Source: Theobroma cacao (taxonomy: Eukaryota; Streptophyta; Magnoliopsida; Malvales; Malvaceae). From it: DNA of 64,000 nt. The notes under the pieces are model-generated. The model saw nothing but the letters and a program-made list of their open reading frames with translations. It ran no database searches and was not told the origin of the DNA. A program made the translations under genes and the position numbers. The stretch covers positions 29,781,209-29,845,208 of the forward strand of contig NC_030858.1 of the NCBI RefSeq assembly GCF_000208745.1, given 5' to 3'. Positions 1-11,400 of the stretch are shown in pieces. How positions within the stretch are numbered: the first letter of the stretch is position 1; the number at the start of each line of letters is the position of its first letter.

Positions 1-1753
1 CAATTTTACATGGCTTTTGATTTCTTAAAGGAGACAGTGATAGAGTCAAACTTTTATGTTTGAACAGCGAACATAAGAAATTTAACATTTGTAAAGATGA
101 AATTATAATTTTTTTAAAAAATTATAAAATAAAAACAAAGAAGACTAATTAGACATTGAAACAGTAATTCTGGGTTCAAATTTGTATGAGTTGAAGACTT
201 CATTTACTTTTTCCACATCACACTCACGTGGGTGAGGGTGACCATTCACATTGTAGTTGTCGGCATGAAAGGTAGATTTCCTGTTGAATTGACACCAATT
301 TAATAATAACTGCTAACTGGAATAATAATGTTATAATAATATAATTATGAAATGAAAGGTCCCACTTTGAGAACTATTCCATCGATGTCGATTTTTGTGT
401 TCTTTTTTAATATATATATATATATATAAAATCATGTATTTTTTGTTCAAAGAGCTGAATTTGTATTTTATTTTTTTAAAATTGAAAAAATTAAACACTG
501 TAATTGACAAAAAAAAAAAGAGAAATTCTATAAACTTTGGTGCAAATAAATGTTTTCTATATGCCAAAAACAAAATTTCACGGGATAATGTGCCAAACTT
601 GAGAGGTATAATACAAATTTCACGAGAGTTTGGGTGACTTTGAAAGGTGCATCACATAAAAATTAGCACACCTGTCATGAATATGGGGGTCCACTTTATT
701 AAGAGACGGACTTTGCTTAATTAAAGGGGACCCTTTGCAGATGGCAGTTCGTAGTTAGCTATCTTTTTGGGCGGGCAACTAATTAATGAGGGAAATTAAT
801 TTCTTCCCTCTACCATGCAACTTACTGCAAACACCAGCCCATGCTTTTCTGCCACACTGTTCTATTTTATTAGGTTAACCAACAAAGTGATGGTATTGAA
901 TTTATATTTTGACAGAAAGGATTGATTTTATTATTATTATTATTATTGTTGTAAGACCATAGAATTTCTACAGTGTCAAAAATCTTTAACAATGTATATG
1001 TTTGGTAGAAGACCTAATTCCTACATATGTATGATTAATTTAATCCTACCTCTAAAATAAGAAGCGTTTTGGGACAAAGTTTACATTGACTGTCAATGTT
1101 AGATTTAATGTGTCTTTCTTTTTACTGACATATTGTCAAGGTATAATAAATGTGGTAATCACCCCTTCTGTTCATGTTACCCCATCAAAAACTAAAGTAA
1201 ATTGATACTAAAAAGAAAATTATAATTATTTAAATAACTAAACTACAATAATTATTTTAAAAAAGGAAAAGTTTAGCATTATATGTAAAGGTAATTTGTC
1301 TTGGAGCTCTCAAGGCACTTGTTAGAAAACCACTTCTTTGTTCCCAATCAATTTTCCTTCTTTGTTTTTTTTTTTTTTGGTTTTCCTTTGATGACAATAA
1401 TTCTTTGTTGTTCCTTTTGATATTGCTAATCAATTTTGTTGCAAAACCCAAAAGGCTTTGAAAAGGAATTTTTACTAGGTAGTCAAGCTTATTGTTATAA
1501 GACACATGAATGCTCCAACAAATCGAAAGCAATCCTATCCAAAAGAAGAGAGTGAACAACATTTTCCTAGAATAGCAACAACAAAACTTCTAGTAAACTA
1601 ACCGTTCCTCATATTTTATTTCTATTAATTAGTATTTAGTTAAATGATAATAATATATACCTATTTGATAAAAATGAAAATCATCTTTGTCTTATGCATA
1701 TAATATTCACCAAAAAAAAAAAAAATGGAAGAAAGGGAGAGAGCAAACTAAAC
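1..1753. other. Probable intron 1 of the ABCG gene; no exon recognised
   Basis: This AT-rich stretch follows the 5' splice site of the ABCG first exon on the minus strand, so it is presumably intron 1. I looked for the expected next exon (sequence leading to the Q-loop, of the type VAYVTQ) and did not find it, so either the intron is longer than 1.7 kb or the gene is truncated. It contains a short TA microsatellite near 410-428, an ATT run near 928-950, and several poly-T tracts. Open frames here are AT-rich chance frames. Confidence 0.4.
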
Positions 1754-1991
1754 CTGCAAGAGAGTCAAGAAGTGTGGATTTTCCAGAGCCAGATGGACCC
1801 ATAATAGCCATGATCCTTCCAGGCTCAGCATATCCACTAAGTCCTTGAAGCAGCCTTTTCGTTGGTTTGTTAGCAAAGTTTGGCAACACCACCGTGAGAT
1901 CCTGCCAAACCAAGTAAACACCCCTGACTTCTCCCTTAGCACCGCCGCCAGCAGCACCTTTCTGACTGCAGCTCGCCACCTCTATCTCCAT
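1754..1991 (-). CDS. ABCG (WBC) half-size transporter, exon 1 (partial gene)
   Basis: First coding exon of a half-size ABCG transporter, about 79 residues, starting at the ATG at 1991 (MEIEVAS...). The piece carries [15 protein letters not shown], the conserved start of the nucleotide-binding domain in plant ABCG11/12/13/15-type proteins, then [12 protein letters not shown] and a perfect Walker A motif GPSGSGKST, then LLDSLAG. The frame then meets a GT donor (G|GTTTAG at 1753/1754), where plant members of this clade have an intron. Family knowledge: these plasma-membrane half-transporters dimerise and export cutin precursors, waxes or related lipids at the epidermis. The rest (signature motif, Walker B, six membrane helices) would lie beyond the left edge. 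Similarity is to the ABCG12/15 side of the clade; a precise orthologue cannot be named. Nothing in this exon is broken. Confidence 0.88.
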
Positions 1992-2779
1992 AGCAGATCA
2001 CTGGCTGAGGAAATCCGCAGCTGAGCAAACTGGAAAAAGAGGTAGAGAGAAGAGCATAAGAACATGAAAATACGCCCATCTACACTTTGAGAGTTGTTAT
2101 TGGCCTGTTAGTGATTGAACGAACGATCACCAAACAACTAACCATTAATGCGGCTCCTGTGAATTGAGGCTCATACCAATAGCATGGGACAGAGAGAGAA
2201 ATAAAAATAAAACTAAAAGAAAGAAAAAGAGATTAATGGGCTGATTTCAAACAGATCAGAGTCATATGGGTGGCAAGTGAATGAAATAAATGAGTGTGGA
2301 TGGAATGACACTAGATAGTACTAGACGTAGCATTCATGACTGATAGTTACCAGTACCTTCTTTATTTCAATTTTACTAAACCAAGGTTTTTTTTTTTTTT
2401 TTCATACTATAACAGTACTATACTATATTTCTATCTTTTATATGTATTTCTGTTAAAATACTATTTCATATTGCATGTAATTTAAGAAAATATTTTTTAT
2501 TTTAAATTTTTGTAAAAAAATTTTAGAATTTTAATATTGATAGCTATTTTTTTTAAAAGAGTATTGATAACTAATTCTTTAAATGTAAAAAAACAAAATT
2601 CAATATTGGCAGATAAAAAAATGTAGGAATTTGAGGTATTCAAGATTTTTTGTTTTTGGATATCAGGTTAAGATTTACAAAAAAAAAAAGGTTTTGGCCC
2701 AAAAGGAAGATTTTTAAAAAGAGAATTTATAAGTGTTTAAGAAGTTAAGCATGTTTTAAACTAATATCGAGGTATACTA
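1992..2779. other. Upstream region of the ABCG gene; no other gene seen
   Basis: Sequence 5' of the ABCG start on the minus strand. The first 250 bases are less AT-rich and purine-rich on the plus strand (agagagaa, agaaagaaaaagag), which fits a pyrimidine-rich 5' UTR or core promoter for a minus-strand gene. No convincing TATA box was found. From about 2340 it becomes AT-rich with poly-T and poly-A tracts. Confidence 0.35.
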
Positions 2780-3500
2780 CTTGAAAAAATATTTAAACTA
2801 TTCAAGAAATTTAAATAAGTTCTTATATTTTTATTTTTGGTTAAATAGGTCTTTATGACTAATGACGACTAATAATTGACTAATTGTTATTAATCAAATG
2901 CAACTTATCATTTTATACTCACGTGACGTTGACATGACATTGATGTGAATAGTAAAAATGTCATATGGTAATATCATAATGTCATATCAGTATATTGTGT
3001 CGTCATCAATTACAACCAGTGGCAGAACTAGGATTTCTTGTTTGGGAGTGAAGACAATGTTTGTAAAATAATCATACTAAAATATCAATGTTTGACAAAA
3101 ACATAAAGTAACTTAAAAAAATTCATAACAAAATTACACAAATAACTCTAATTACGTGTTAAGTATAAAATATAAGATATTTTTTTAACAACTATTGCAT
3201 GCTAAGATTGGACATTTTATGAAGGGAAAAACTATAAAATTCTAAAAAAACGTAAAGGTATACTATAAAATTTTAAAACTTTTGGAAAACCGCTACTAGT
3301 CCCTATTCCCTTTGTCACTGATTATGACATGTCAACACATCAATATCACATGACATAGAATGACAAGTGACATTTTGACTAATAACAATTAGTAATAAAG
3401 ATTTATTTAACCTAAAATAAAAAGCCTAAATGTTTGATTAAATGCAAATAAAAGAATAAGAACTTATTTGAATTTTTCACAAATAGTTTATGAGTCTTTT
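2780..3500. mobile_element. Foldback (long inverted-repeat) MITE, copy 1, with a nested insert
   Basis: The left arm (about 2800-2990) and right arm (about 3325-3490) are imperfect inverted copies. The left arm reads aaatttaaataagttcttat, then ggttaaataggtcttta, gactaat and a cgtgacgttgacatgacat segment; the reverse complement of the right arm gives the same blocks in the same order. There is no coding capacity, as expected of a non-autonomous DNA transposon. A second copy lies at about 5515-5910. The middle is occupied by a smaller TIR element at 3017-3320. Confidence 0.6.
3017..3320. mobile_element. Small hAT-like non-autonomous element nested in the foldback MITE
   Basis: The element starts CAGTGGCAGAACTAGG and ends, read in reverse complement, CAGTGACAAAGGGAATAGG, giving imperfect terminal inverted repeats of the CAGTG type. 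The 8 bases on each side are ATTACAAC (3009-3016) and ATTATGAC (3321-3328), six of eight identical, which fits a decayed 8-bp hAT target duplication. It is about 304 bp and non-coding. It interrupts the inverted-repeat MITE, so it arrived later. Confidence 0.55.
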
Positions 3501-3607
3501 ATAAATGTTATGTCTAATATCTATGAAAACATAAATCAATAATAATAATAATAATATTAATAGCCTTTCATATCTCAAAACTTGAATCCAATAACTTAAA
3601 CCATTTA

Positions 3608-4644
3608 TATTTAATACACTGATAATGTATAACTTCTATACATTATCAGCTCACCAAATATTATCATCTCATTAATGAGATAAAAATAAAAATCTTTAAG
3701 CACTTAAACTTAAATATTAAAAAAATTTTAATAATTAATTAAATAAATAATTTTTTTATCTCTCTCCAACTCCATCACAGCTTTATCTTTTTTTTTTTAT
3801 CTCTCTCTAATTCCATCTCCATCATCCTCTTCTCCTCTTCTTCTTCTTCCATTAAAATTAAAAATTAAAATATTTTTACTTTTCCCTAGAACCTCATTCA
3901 CCTTCTTTTCTTGTTCTTCAACAGGCATCCAACCTAAAATCCTACTAAATAGAGTGCCACTGAAACCTAAAGAAGGAGAAAAAGTGATGAATTTGGTATG
4001 GAGATTTTCTTTTTGATGAGAGAAAGAGAGAGAAAAACAAGGAAATAATTCTTTTATTGGTTAGCATTGGAACCAGATTGGTTGGCTTGTGATAGAAGAA
4101 TCCTTCATTAAGTTGTGACAGTATTATCTTTGGAGGTAGTATCAGTGTTGGAAAAATTTGGTCACAACTTCTATTAGAATTAGAATTTGATAATAAGTTG
4201 ATGTTGGTTAATTACATTTACCATTTTATCATTTACTCTATAACCCAAAGTCAAACTAAAAGTAACTCCTTAATTTATTTATTTGAAAAAAGGAACAATG
4301 GGTTATCACATTATAATCCTATATCAAATGTAGAAATCACTTAAAAAAATATATCACTAAAATTAACAAGTAAAAATAATCTTGAAATCTTTTGAAGTTG
4401 AACAATTTTACTAAACCAAATTTTAATGAAAGAAGAAGAAGAAGAAGGGGAGAAGAACATGATAGAGTTAGAAAGTGATACAAAAGAGGAACAATAAAAT
4501 AATGTTGTGAAGAGAGAGAAAATTTTATTTATTTAATTAATTATAAAAAACTTTTAAACATTTAAGTTTAAGTCCTAAAAATTTTTAAAACTACAGTATT
4601 TGATGAGCTGACATATATAGAAATTATAGACAATGCATCAAATA
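3608..4644. mobile_element. Foldback TIR element, about 1.04 kb
   Basis: Its ends are inverted copies: TATTTAATACACTG on the left and, in reverse complement, TATTTGATGCATTG on the right, both followed by an AACTTCTATA/AATTTCTATA block and CAGCTCA(C/T)CAAAT. Similarity of the arms continues inwards for roughly 200 bp through an AATTAATTAAATAAATAA block, a TCTCTCTC tract and a TCTTCTTCTTCTTC tract. Between the arms is about 500 bp with no coding potential. The same terminal motif recurs twice at about 58490 and 58638. The superfamily (Mutator-like or other) is not determined because I see no clear target duplication. Confidence 0.6.
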
Positions 4645-5514
4645 GAAACCCTAACTTATAATACTACGTACTTTTTATTTAAAAAAAAAAGAAATAAAGG
4701 AAAAGAACCACAACAGCTTAATGAAGAACCGTATAGTGGACTTGGAGAATGAGGGAGATTTCCGAAAAGGGGAAGTTGTTCCCACTTTTGCAAATTAAAG
4801 TAAATTTTCTTAATTCTAAAGATTTGATTATTCGCTACTCCTAAAAGTTGGAAATTTGTCTTATTGGATAATTAGTCAGCTAGTAACTGCTAAACTCTTT
4901 TTCTTCTAATTTCCATTGTTTGGTAGTGAGGTTTTCTCTTTATTGACTCTTCAAATGCCGGACTCCTCACTCTTTTTCTTTTTATCTTTACGACTTCATG
5001 TTCTTTTTTTTCTTTGAAAGTTACTTCATGTTCATTTTTATCTCGACATCAGTCAACCACGAGATTTTCTTCCTTTTTTGGCAAAAAAAAAAAATAACCA
5101 TTTTATTTTATAATTTTAGGAAAAGAGAAATTCAAACTAAATTCTTACATAAAGTCATAAATATCCCTATTATTGAAGAATATTCCTTTCCTTTCAAGTT
5201 AAATGTTCATTTTCCATTTTTAATTATCTCCATATAATATTCACCTTCTCCATATAATATTCCTTCAAAGTTTTCAAAGCTTTCAAATCCGAAAAAAATT
5301 AAAATACTGAGATAAGTAAAAGATAGGAGAAAATTATATAATATTTCATAATCCAACTAATTAATTTATGGTAGTAACTAGTAAGATATTTGTATTAATA
5401 CATAACTTATTTATTCTCCGTTTGATTGATATTTTATTTTTTATTTGATAAAAAAATAAAAAATGAATATTGAAAAACCAGACAAATGATAAAAGATAAA
5501 AGCTATAATATTTT
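4645..5514. other. AT-rich intergenic DNA, nothing recognised
   Basis: No gene, RNA gene or repeat was recognised. It contains poly-T and poly-A tracts. The short open frames are low-complexity (runs of Phe, Ile and Lys) and are not supported as genes. Confidence 0.4.
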
Positions 5515-5910
5515 ACAAAAATCCCTTAAACTATTTAAAAAAATTTAAATAAACTCTTATTTTAATATTACGTTTAATAAAGACCTTATATTTTAATTTA
5601 AGGTCAAATAAGCCATTATGATAAATAGTTGAATAACTATAGTTAGTTAAAACATACTTGTCATTTTTATACCACGTAATATTGACATGATAAGCTAACA
5701 TGTCATAGTGGATGGTGGCATGACATGAAGATACGTTCACATAACATTTTTCACCATCCACATTTTGCCATGTTAGCGTTATGTTGGTATACAATGACAA
5801 GTGATATTTTAATTAATAACAGTTAATCAACCATTAATCATAAATACTTATTTAACTCAAATTAAAAGTATATGGATTTGATTAAATGTAATTAAAAAAA
5901 CATTGCAATA
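5515..5910. mobile_element. Foldback MITE, copy 2
   Basis: Same family as the element at 2780-3500. The left arm contains ttaaactattt, ggtcaaataagccatta and a cttgtcattt block; the right arm holds their reverse complements (taaatacttatttaactcaa, aatgacaagtgat). The arms are about 190 bp and the centre carries a further palindrome (ggatggtg ... caccatcc). It is not coding; the open frame on the minus strand is simply the palindrome being open. Confidence 0.6.
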
Positions 5911-7023
5911 AATTTGACTTAAGACATTACATTTTTAAAATGTGCTACTAAAAATATTTTTAATAATACTTTTTTTTATGTTTTTTAAAACATTTTTATA
6001 AATCTCAGTTCACTATATAAATTTTTAAATGCATTATGAATAAAATGTAACGATAGAAATTATATACACTAGCAAAAGTTACATTAAATGTGAAAAAAGT
6101 AAACCTAAAAATTTAAATAGCTGCATTTTTTAAAATTTAACTATATAAAAAAATATGTCGCCCAAAGAAATATGATTAAAACTCAATTTTTTTGTAGTGA
6201 AATAAAAAGTTGTTTAAATTTTCTTCAATAATTCGAGAACTTTTTAAAACATTGTCAAGATAAAAAGTAAAAACATTAATCAAAAGAAACCTTTTTTTTT
6301 ATAAATAAATATAGATTATCTAGAATATCGAATATGATAAATTACTTGCGGAATGTTTATAGGTAACAATTGACAAAGCAACGGAGGAGTGAGCAGAAAT
6401 TAACCAAACTATTCCTTTACCTTTTACTAAAACATAAAACCAATTGGTAAATGCAACTTTTAAACCAATTGTCGTTAAATCACTGGCTTTTTATGTATGT
6501 CAAATTGAATTGATAGTTTGTGGCCACTTTTATCTGTCCCAAAATATACGGTTGCCCTTTGAATTAAATTTATTCAGCAAAGACAGGCTGTGATTGTGTA
6601 CAGTCCGGTATTTAAAAACATATATACAGCCTAAGCTGTAACCCATTATTGTAGGCTATTTTATCACATCTATTGTACGTCAAATTAATCTTGATGTTGA
6701 GATGTCCTTATCCTGTCACTATTAATGGGTCACACTTTTTGATAATTTCATTTGTGTGATAAATTAGTTATTAAGTATTAATTTTGACACGATATTTTTT
6801 ACTGACAACTTATTACTATTGTGGTTTTGTTAAATCTATAATGTTGCACTAGTGTAAAAATTCTCCTGAACTAGTTAAGGAAATGCTTTGCTCAATTTTT
6901 TTTTTTGACAACATCATGTTATCTGGCTAATTGGTTGCCACAAACAAAGTTTCATAACAAGAAGCAATATGTGCAAAACAACCTAAGCTTGACCTGCTTA
7001 CAGGTGTAATCCCTCTTTTGTAA
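5911..7023. other. AT-rich intergenic DNA
   Basis: No gene recognised. The last about 150 bases (from about 6880) become less AT-rich as they lead into the open frame at 7024. Confidence 0.35.
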
Positions 7024-7179
7024 GGATCCAAGGCCTCGGGTCTAAATGCAGAAAAATCAAGAGTGGTGAAGGAGTCTCCAACTGATGGGGATCTTCAAAA
7101 TAGAAACAAGCTGATGCTTGAAGAGGCAGAAGCAATATGGGCATTGGGAAGGAATTTGTTGGGTGGAGTAGTGTTGTAA
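7024..7179 (+). pseudogene. Short open-frame relic, possibly LINE ORF1, cut by an Ogre LTR
   Basis: An uninterrupted frame of about 51 codons begins after a tttgtaag sequence and reads GSKASGLNAEKSRVV ... EEAEAIWALGRNLLGG before running into the LTR at 7172, where it stops two codons later. The EAEAIWALGRNLLG segment resembles the short conserved stretch (EA-x-x-WELGKxLG) seen in plant LINE ORF1 and zinc-knuckle DUF4283-type proteins. This is recalled similarity over about 15 residues only. Base composition is clearly higher in GC than the flanks. No continuation was found on the other side of the retrotransposon block at 35314, so the fragment is truncated. It could instead be part of an ordinary exon. 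Confidence 0.3.
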
Positions 7180-8573
7180 CGTGCAGGTTCGAGAACCCAG
7201 CAGCTAGATGTAGGGTGATTTAGGAAGTCGCCACCAATCTTTTTTTTTAGATGTGATTGGCCACCCTATTTTGTTCTACTCGACGAAATCCTAAATTAAA
7301 TTTAGGTCTATCGAAAGAACGATAAACTGGTCTACGTATCTTTTAGATTTGAGTTCGGGAGTACGGTTACGCACAGGGAAGGGTTAGCACTCCCATGACG
7401 CCCGTTCCACGAATGGTACCATTTAATCATACATTATCCTAACCCATTAATTTTATTCTTATGTTTCCTTAATTGTTATTTATTTAATTTTTCTTTTATT
7501 CTATTAATCAAGTCAAAATATTTTACGGGTTTGGCGCACACGTGATGCAATTGTGAAATGCATGGCATAAAATCGAGATAATGTCAAACGAAAATCTTTT
7601 ATTGAGCGTACTTTTCGAATCTGCCTATCATACTGGTGGGATCGGGGAGTATTCTCTCACTTAGAGAAATACCTTAGAAACTTGCCTTCGCAAGCTTACA
7701 AGGTAAATCCTAGCATCGGGATAGTCGTTTGCGAGTAAAAAAAAAACAGTGTTTTCTTGAATGTAAATCCTAATGCGGGCAAAAGCTTTTTATCAAAGAT
7801 ATCTCTCCGAACCCTCCCATCGTACTAGTGGGATCCAAGGATACCTTCTCACCTAGGAAATTTACCGGAAAAACTCACCTTCGCAAGCTTTCTCGGAAAG
7901 TCCCATCATTGGGGCTACACTCGTATACAGAATATGTCTATATGCCATGACATGTAACAATACAACAATGATACACGATGTACTTATAAATTCAATGTTC
8001 GTTTCTTATTTAATACTTTTCTTTGAGCTTAGTTATAATGAACAAAATATTTTACATTTATTTATTATTTTTGTATAACCATTTCCATTTCATCATATAC
8101 TTTATTTATTTATATTTTAGATCACATATTTTTTACTCTACGTAGTTATTATTATTTATGCATATGTATTTTATCAATTTTTATTATTATGATTAACAAA
8201 TTTATTGTTATCATTGGTTTCTCATTTCTTTATATATTTTTTGATTAATTGGTGATTAAGTATATATAATTTTTTATTTATTTAAAATTGAAAACGTTAG
8301 AATTCCGAATTAGGACCCTCTCATCATACTGGTGGAGTCTTAATCGAAATTCTTAACCTAAGGAAATTCTTTTAGAATTGCGACTTCTTGCATTCCGTAC
8401 GAATATCCCATCATCGGTATTGATTCCAAATCAAACATTATATTTTATATCTAATAATTCCTTACTTAGTCTGATCTTTTTATTTTATTTTATTTATTCA
8501 TTTATTGATTGATTTTTTTAGACCAAACTTCGAATCTTTCTCAACTATAAATATTGATCCAAAATATATACTC

Positions 8574-8612
<39 letters not shown>

Positions 8613-9985
8613 TGTCATTTCCTTACCTATGTTATTATTATATATTTTTGCAAAATAAACTAAACTTTCCTTTATAAAAATATGTTTTTTATTATTTTTT
8701 ATTTATCTAAATTTATGTTCTTTATAACTATGCATTTTTACTATTTTTTATTATTATTACAATTATTTTTTGATTGATTTTTTCTTGTTTGTTTTGATTT
8801 TCTAACACTAAAATAGACATTCAAGTTTTATATATATAAATTCCTCCCCTAGAAAAATAAATACACTTTGATTAAGCAAGATGGGCTAGACCCAATATCA
8901 ACTAAAACAAACCCAAACAAAAGAGAAAAGTTATACCTTATAAGGCTGAGATTAACCCAACCCACGAGTATGTAGGAAGCCTAAGACCACAACACCATAT
9001 CTGCTCCCCAAGCCCACAATACTATGCCCAAAACGCACCGTTTGGTACTTATAGGATCACTCGAAACAGTGCCGTTTAGGCCTTGAAATCTGGGTACGTA
9101 AGCCCCTTTTTTTTTCCTTTCTCTTATTTTCACCTTCCACTATCTCTCTCTAGACGATCACCCTCTCCTTTCTCTCTAAAACTTTTCTTTTTCCCTCTCT
9201 CACTCCATTGGCCGGATTTCACCACCGGATCTGGCCGTAACTGGAGTCCTTCTTCCCCAAGCTTTCCTCTACTTTCGTCGGTTTCTCTCTCTCTTCTACT
9301 TCCTGCCTCGGATAGGCAGATCTAGACCGAATCTCCCCTTTTTGCGCCACCGACCACCCAAAATTGAAACTTCCCTCTCTCTTTCTCCCTTTCCACGCCG
9401 GTCACCTAGCCCTCAAAACCCACTAAAAAACTCACAAATCTCCCTTACCCAAACATCTCCAAGCTCAAAAATCCTAAACCACCGCCACCCCTCTTATTTT
9501 CCCTTTTTTTGTATATTTTTTTGTATTCTTTTTTTATTGTTGTTGATTGTGGTTAGGGTAGACTGCTGGTGGCTTTAGGATTTTTAATGGCTGATTTGTG
9601 GTTTTTTGTGGTTTGAATCTATTTTTTTTGTTTGAATTCGGGCTATTTTCAAAAACCTCCCTTTTGCTCTAGAGTTTTTTTAGTGTTCTTATAGAACCCA
9701 GTTGTCCAAATTTTTGGACAATCAAAGAGGGCAATCATGCTTTGTTCAGCATGTATTCCGGATGGGTGCCTTCAAGTCAAAAATAAATTTGCCGGAAGTG
9801 ATCTTCAAATCTCAACCGCCGGATAAGCATTTAATGCTTCGTATTTTGTTGACCATGGAGGCCATGTGGGTCTCCCGACTTCCTTCTTTTTTCTTTTTTT
9901 TTTGTTTGTTTGTTTATTTTTTATTTTTACTATATTATATTATTATTTATTATTGTTTTTGGTTAATTTTGAATGGGTGTTTACA
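7172..9985 (-). repeat. 3' LTR of the minus-strand Ogre/Tat element
   Basis: The LTR is bounded by TGTTGTAACG (7172) and the TTTACA end (9985); on the minus strand it begins TGTAAACACC next to the polypurine tract. Its distal end shares blocks with the LTR at 32390-35313 in opposite orientation: GTAACGTGC, AGTCGCCACCAATC, CGACGAAATCCTAAATT, ACTGGTCTAC, GAGTACGGTTA and a TTAGCAC(T/C)CC block. It is about 2.8 kb, typical of Ogre. It contains a (TTA)n microsatellite at about 8572-8612, a CT-rich tract at 9100-9500, and three copies of an internal module (near 7625, 7815 and 8320). There is no long coding frame; the two CT-rich open frames at 9083-9578 are judged non-coding. Confidence 0.82.
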
Positions 9986-9998
9986 ATTGCCCCTCTTT
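9986..9998 (-). other. Polypurine tract of the minus-strand Ogre element
   Basis: Minus strand reads AAAGAGGGGCAAT directly before the LTR start TGTAAACACC. The same signal, aataagggcaat, precedes the plus-strand LTR at 32390. This is the second-strand priming site and it fixes the orientation of the LTR. Confidence 0.75.
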
Positions 9999-10061
9999 GT
10001 ACATTCTTGAGAATTAAGAATAGTGCAAAGACGTAAACACCACATTCGATTTATCTCGAAG

Positions 10062-10460
10062 CCAGTTAATTTAAGCAATCCGATCTAGGCTTGACCTATC
10101 TCAAAACGGATTTGATTTTAAAAATCGAAATACGTAAGCTTGACCTAGGTTCAAAAAATGAAATTTTTAAGCTTCATTTAAGCACAACCTATCTCAAAAT
10201 AGGTTCGATTTAAGCAATATTGAAATTCCCAGACTTGATCTAGGCTTGACCCATCTCACAACAAGTTTGATTTAAAAAATTAAAATTCTTAGACTTAATC
10301 TAGGCTCGACCTATCTCACAACAGGTGCGATTTAGAAAATTAAAATTCCTAGCCTTATCTAGGCTCGACCTATCTAACAACAGGTTCGATTTAAAAATTA
10401 AAATTCCTAGACTTAATCTAGGCTCGGCCTATCTCATAACAGGTTCGATTTAATTCTCCG
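10062..10460. repeat. Tandem repeat next to the Ogre 3' LTR, about 60-bp unit
   Basis: About six diverged copies of a unit containing gacctatctcacaacaggtt, then cgatttaaaaaattaaaatt and cctagacttaatctaggctc. Units vary from about 58 to 70 bp and the first two are the most degenerate. Ogre elements normally carry such minisatellites between pol and the 3' LTR. The sequence differs from the 61-bp repeat in the second element (30480-31860), but the flank (gatttgagtctttc-type sequence at about 10482-10505, minus) is shared. Confidence 0.75.
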
Positions 10461-11400
10461 ATGCCAACTTAATTGGATTAACATGACAATGAAAGACTCA
10501 AATCCTTCCATCAAAATTTTATGACCTCATCACTTTAGGTCAGGTGGATTCCTACTTTCGAAGCTCGGGACATGAATTAATTTTGATTCTTGTTTTGAAA
10601 ATGATCGTGTGCATGGCTACGCATGTATGCATGATTGAAATGATAGAATGCTTTCATGTTTATGATTCGTTAAGGTTCTTGGACCCTTGTCTTGCTTCAT
10701 CCAATTTTTCATTGCAGCTTTCAATCATCTTTGCTCGTTTACTTTTCTTCTAGTTACTTTAGGTATCTCCTGATTTCCCTTAAGCACCCTTTGACTTTTT
10801 TTTTTCTCTTTGAAGCTCTACCATTCCTTTTTCTTGTCATTAAGTCTTTTTGTTGAACAATGAACGTAATTTCTTGCTTAGTTAGTTCATTTCCTTACCA
10901 GTCATCATTCATTTTCATGACAATCATCATGTTGGATTATGTACTAATGGAAAGCAAGGCTTGAAATATTGAAGTGAAGGAGAACTTTATATATATAAAT
11001 GTGTAAAAAAGATCAAAAGGAGGGAAATTTACAAAACAATGATTAGATCATTCAAATAATGAACACTTAGACCATTTAGAGAAAACAATATGATTTCTAA
11101 CTTCAAGAATTGTCCTTGATTGATGCTTTGAGCAAATCTGTAGGTTGCAGACTTCATAACTTCCCCTATTTTACGAAATTGTTGAGCTCCATTCATAGGT
11201 ATTTTTACCTCAATCTTGTACTCTATTTGGGTGACATCTTTAAATTTCATTCTAACTTCTTGCCTTTTGGCCTCAAGCCGCCCTTTTCGGGTTTTCAGTG
11301 TAAGCTTCCTTCTTTGGGTACGAGTTGCCTTTTTCGGGTTTTCAACATGAAACCTCTTTTTTTATTTATATTTTTTAATTTTTTTGTTTTATTTTTTTTA
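10461..11400 (-). other. 3' non-coding region of the Ogre element
   Basis: This lies between the end of integrase and the tandem repeat. Blocks around 10500-10650 (minus strand) match 30300-30440 of the second Ogre copy (plus strand), including tcaatcatgcat and gatttgagtctttc. The part near 11270-11350 contains two phased copies of a tttcgggttttca-type segment. No coding function is claimed for the open frames here. Confidence 0.6.

Noticed and set aside
1257..1562. 101-codon minus-strand frame as a second ABCG exon
   Set aside because: The translation has no ABC transporter motif and is Lys- and Phe-rich low-complexity sequence.
5531..5800. 89-codon minus-strand frame
   Set aside because: It lies inside a foldback MITE and reflects the palindrome.
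9083..9578. Two open frames rich in Ser, Pro, Leu and Phe on the plus strand
   Set aside because: They lie in the CT-rich part of an Ogre LTR; the composition explains the open frames and no domain is present.
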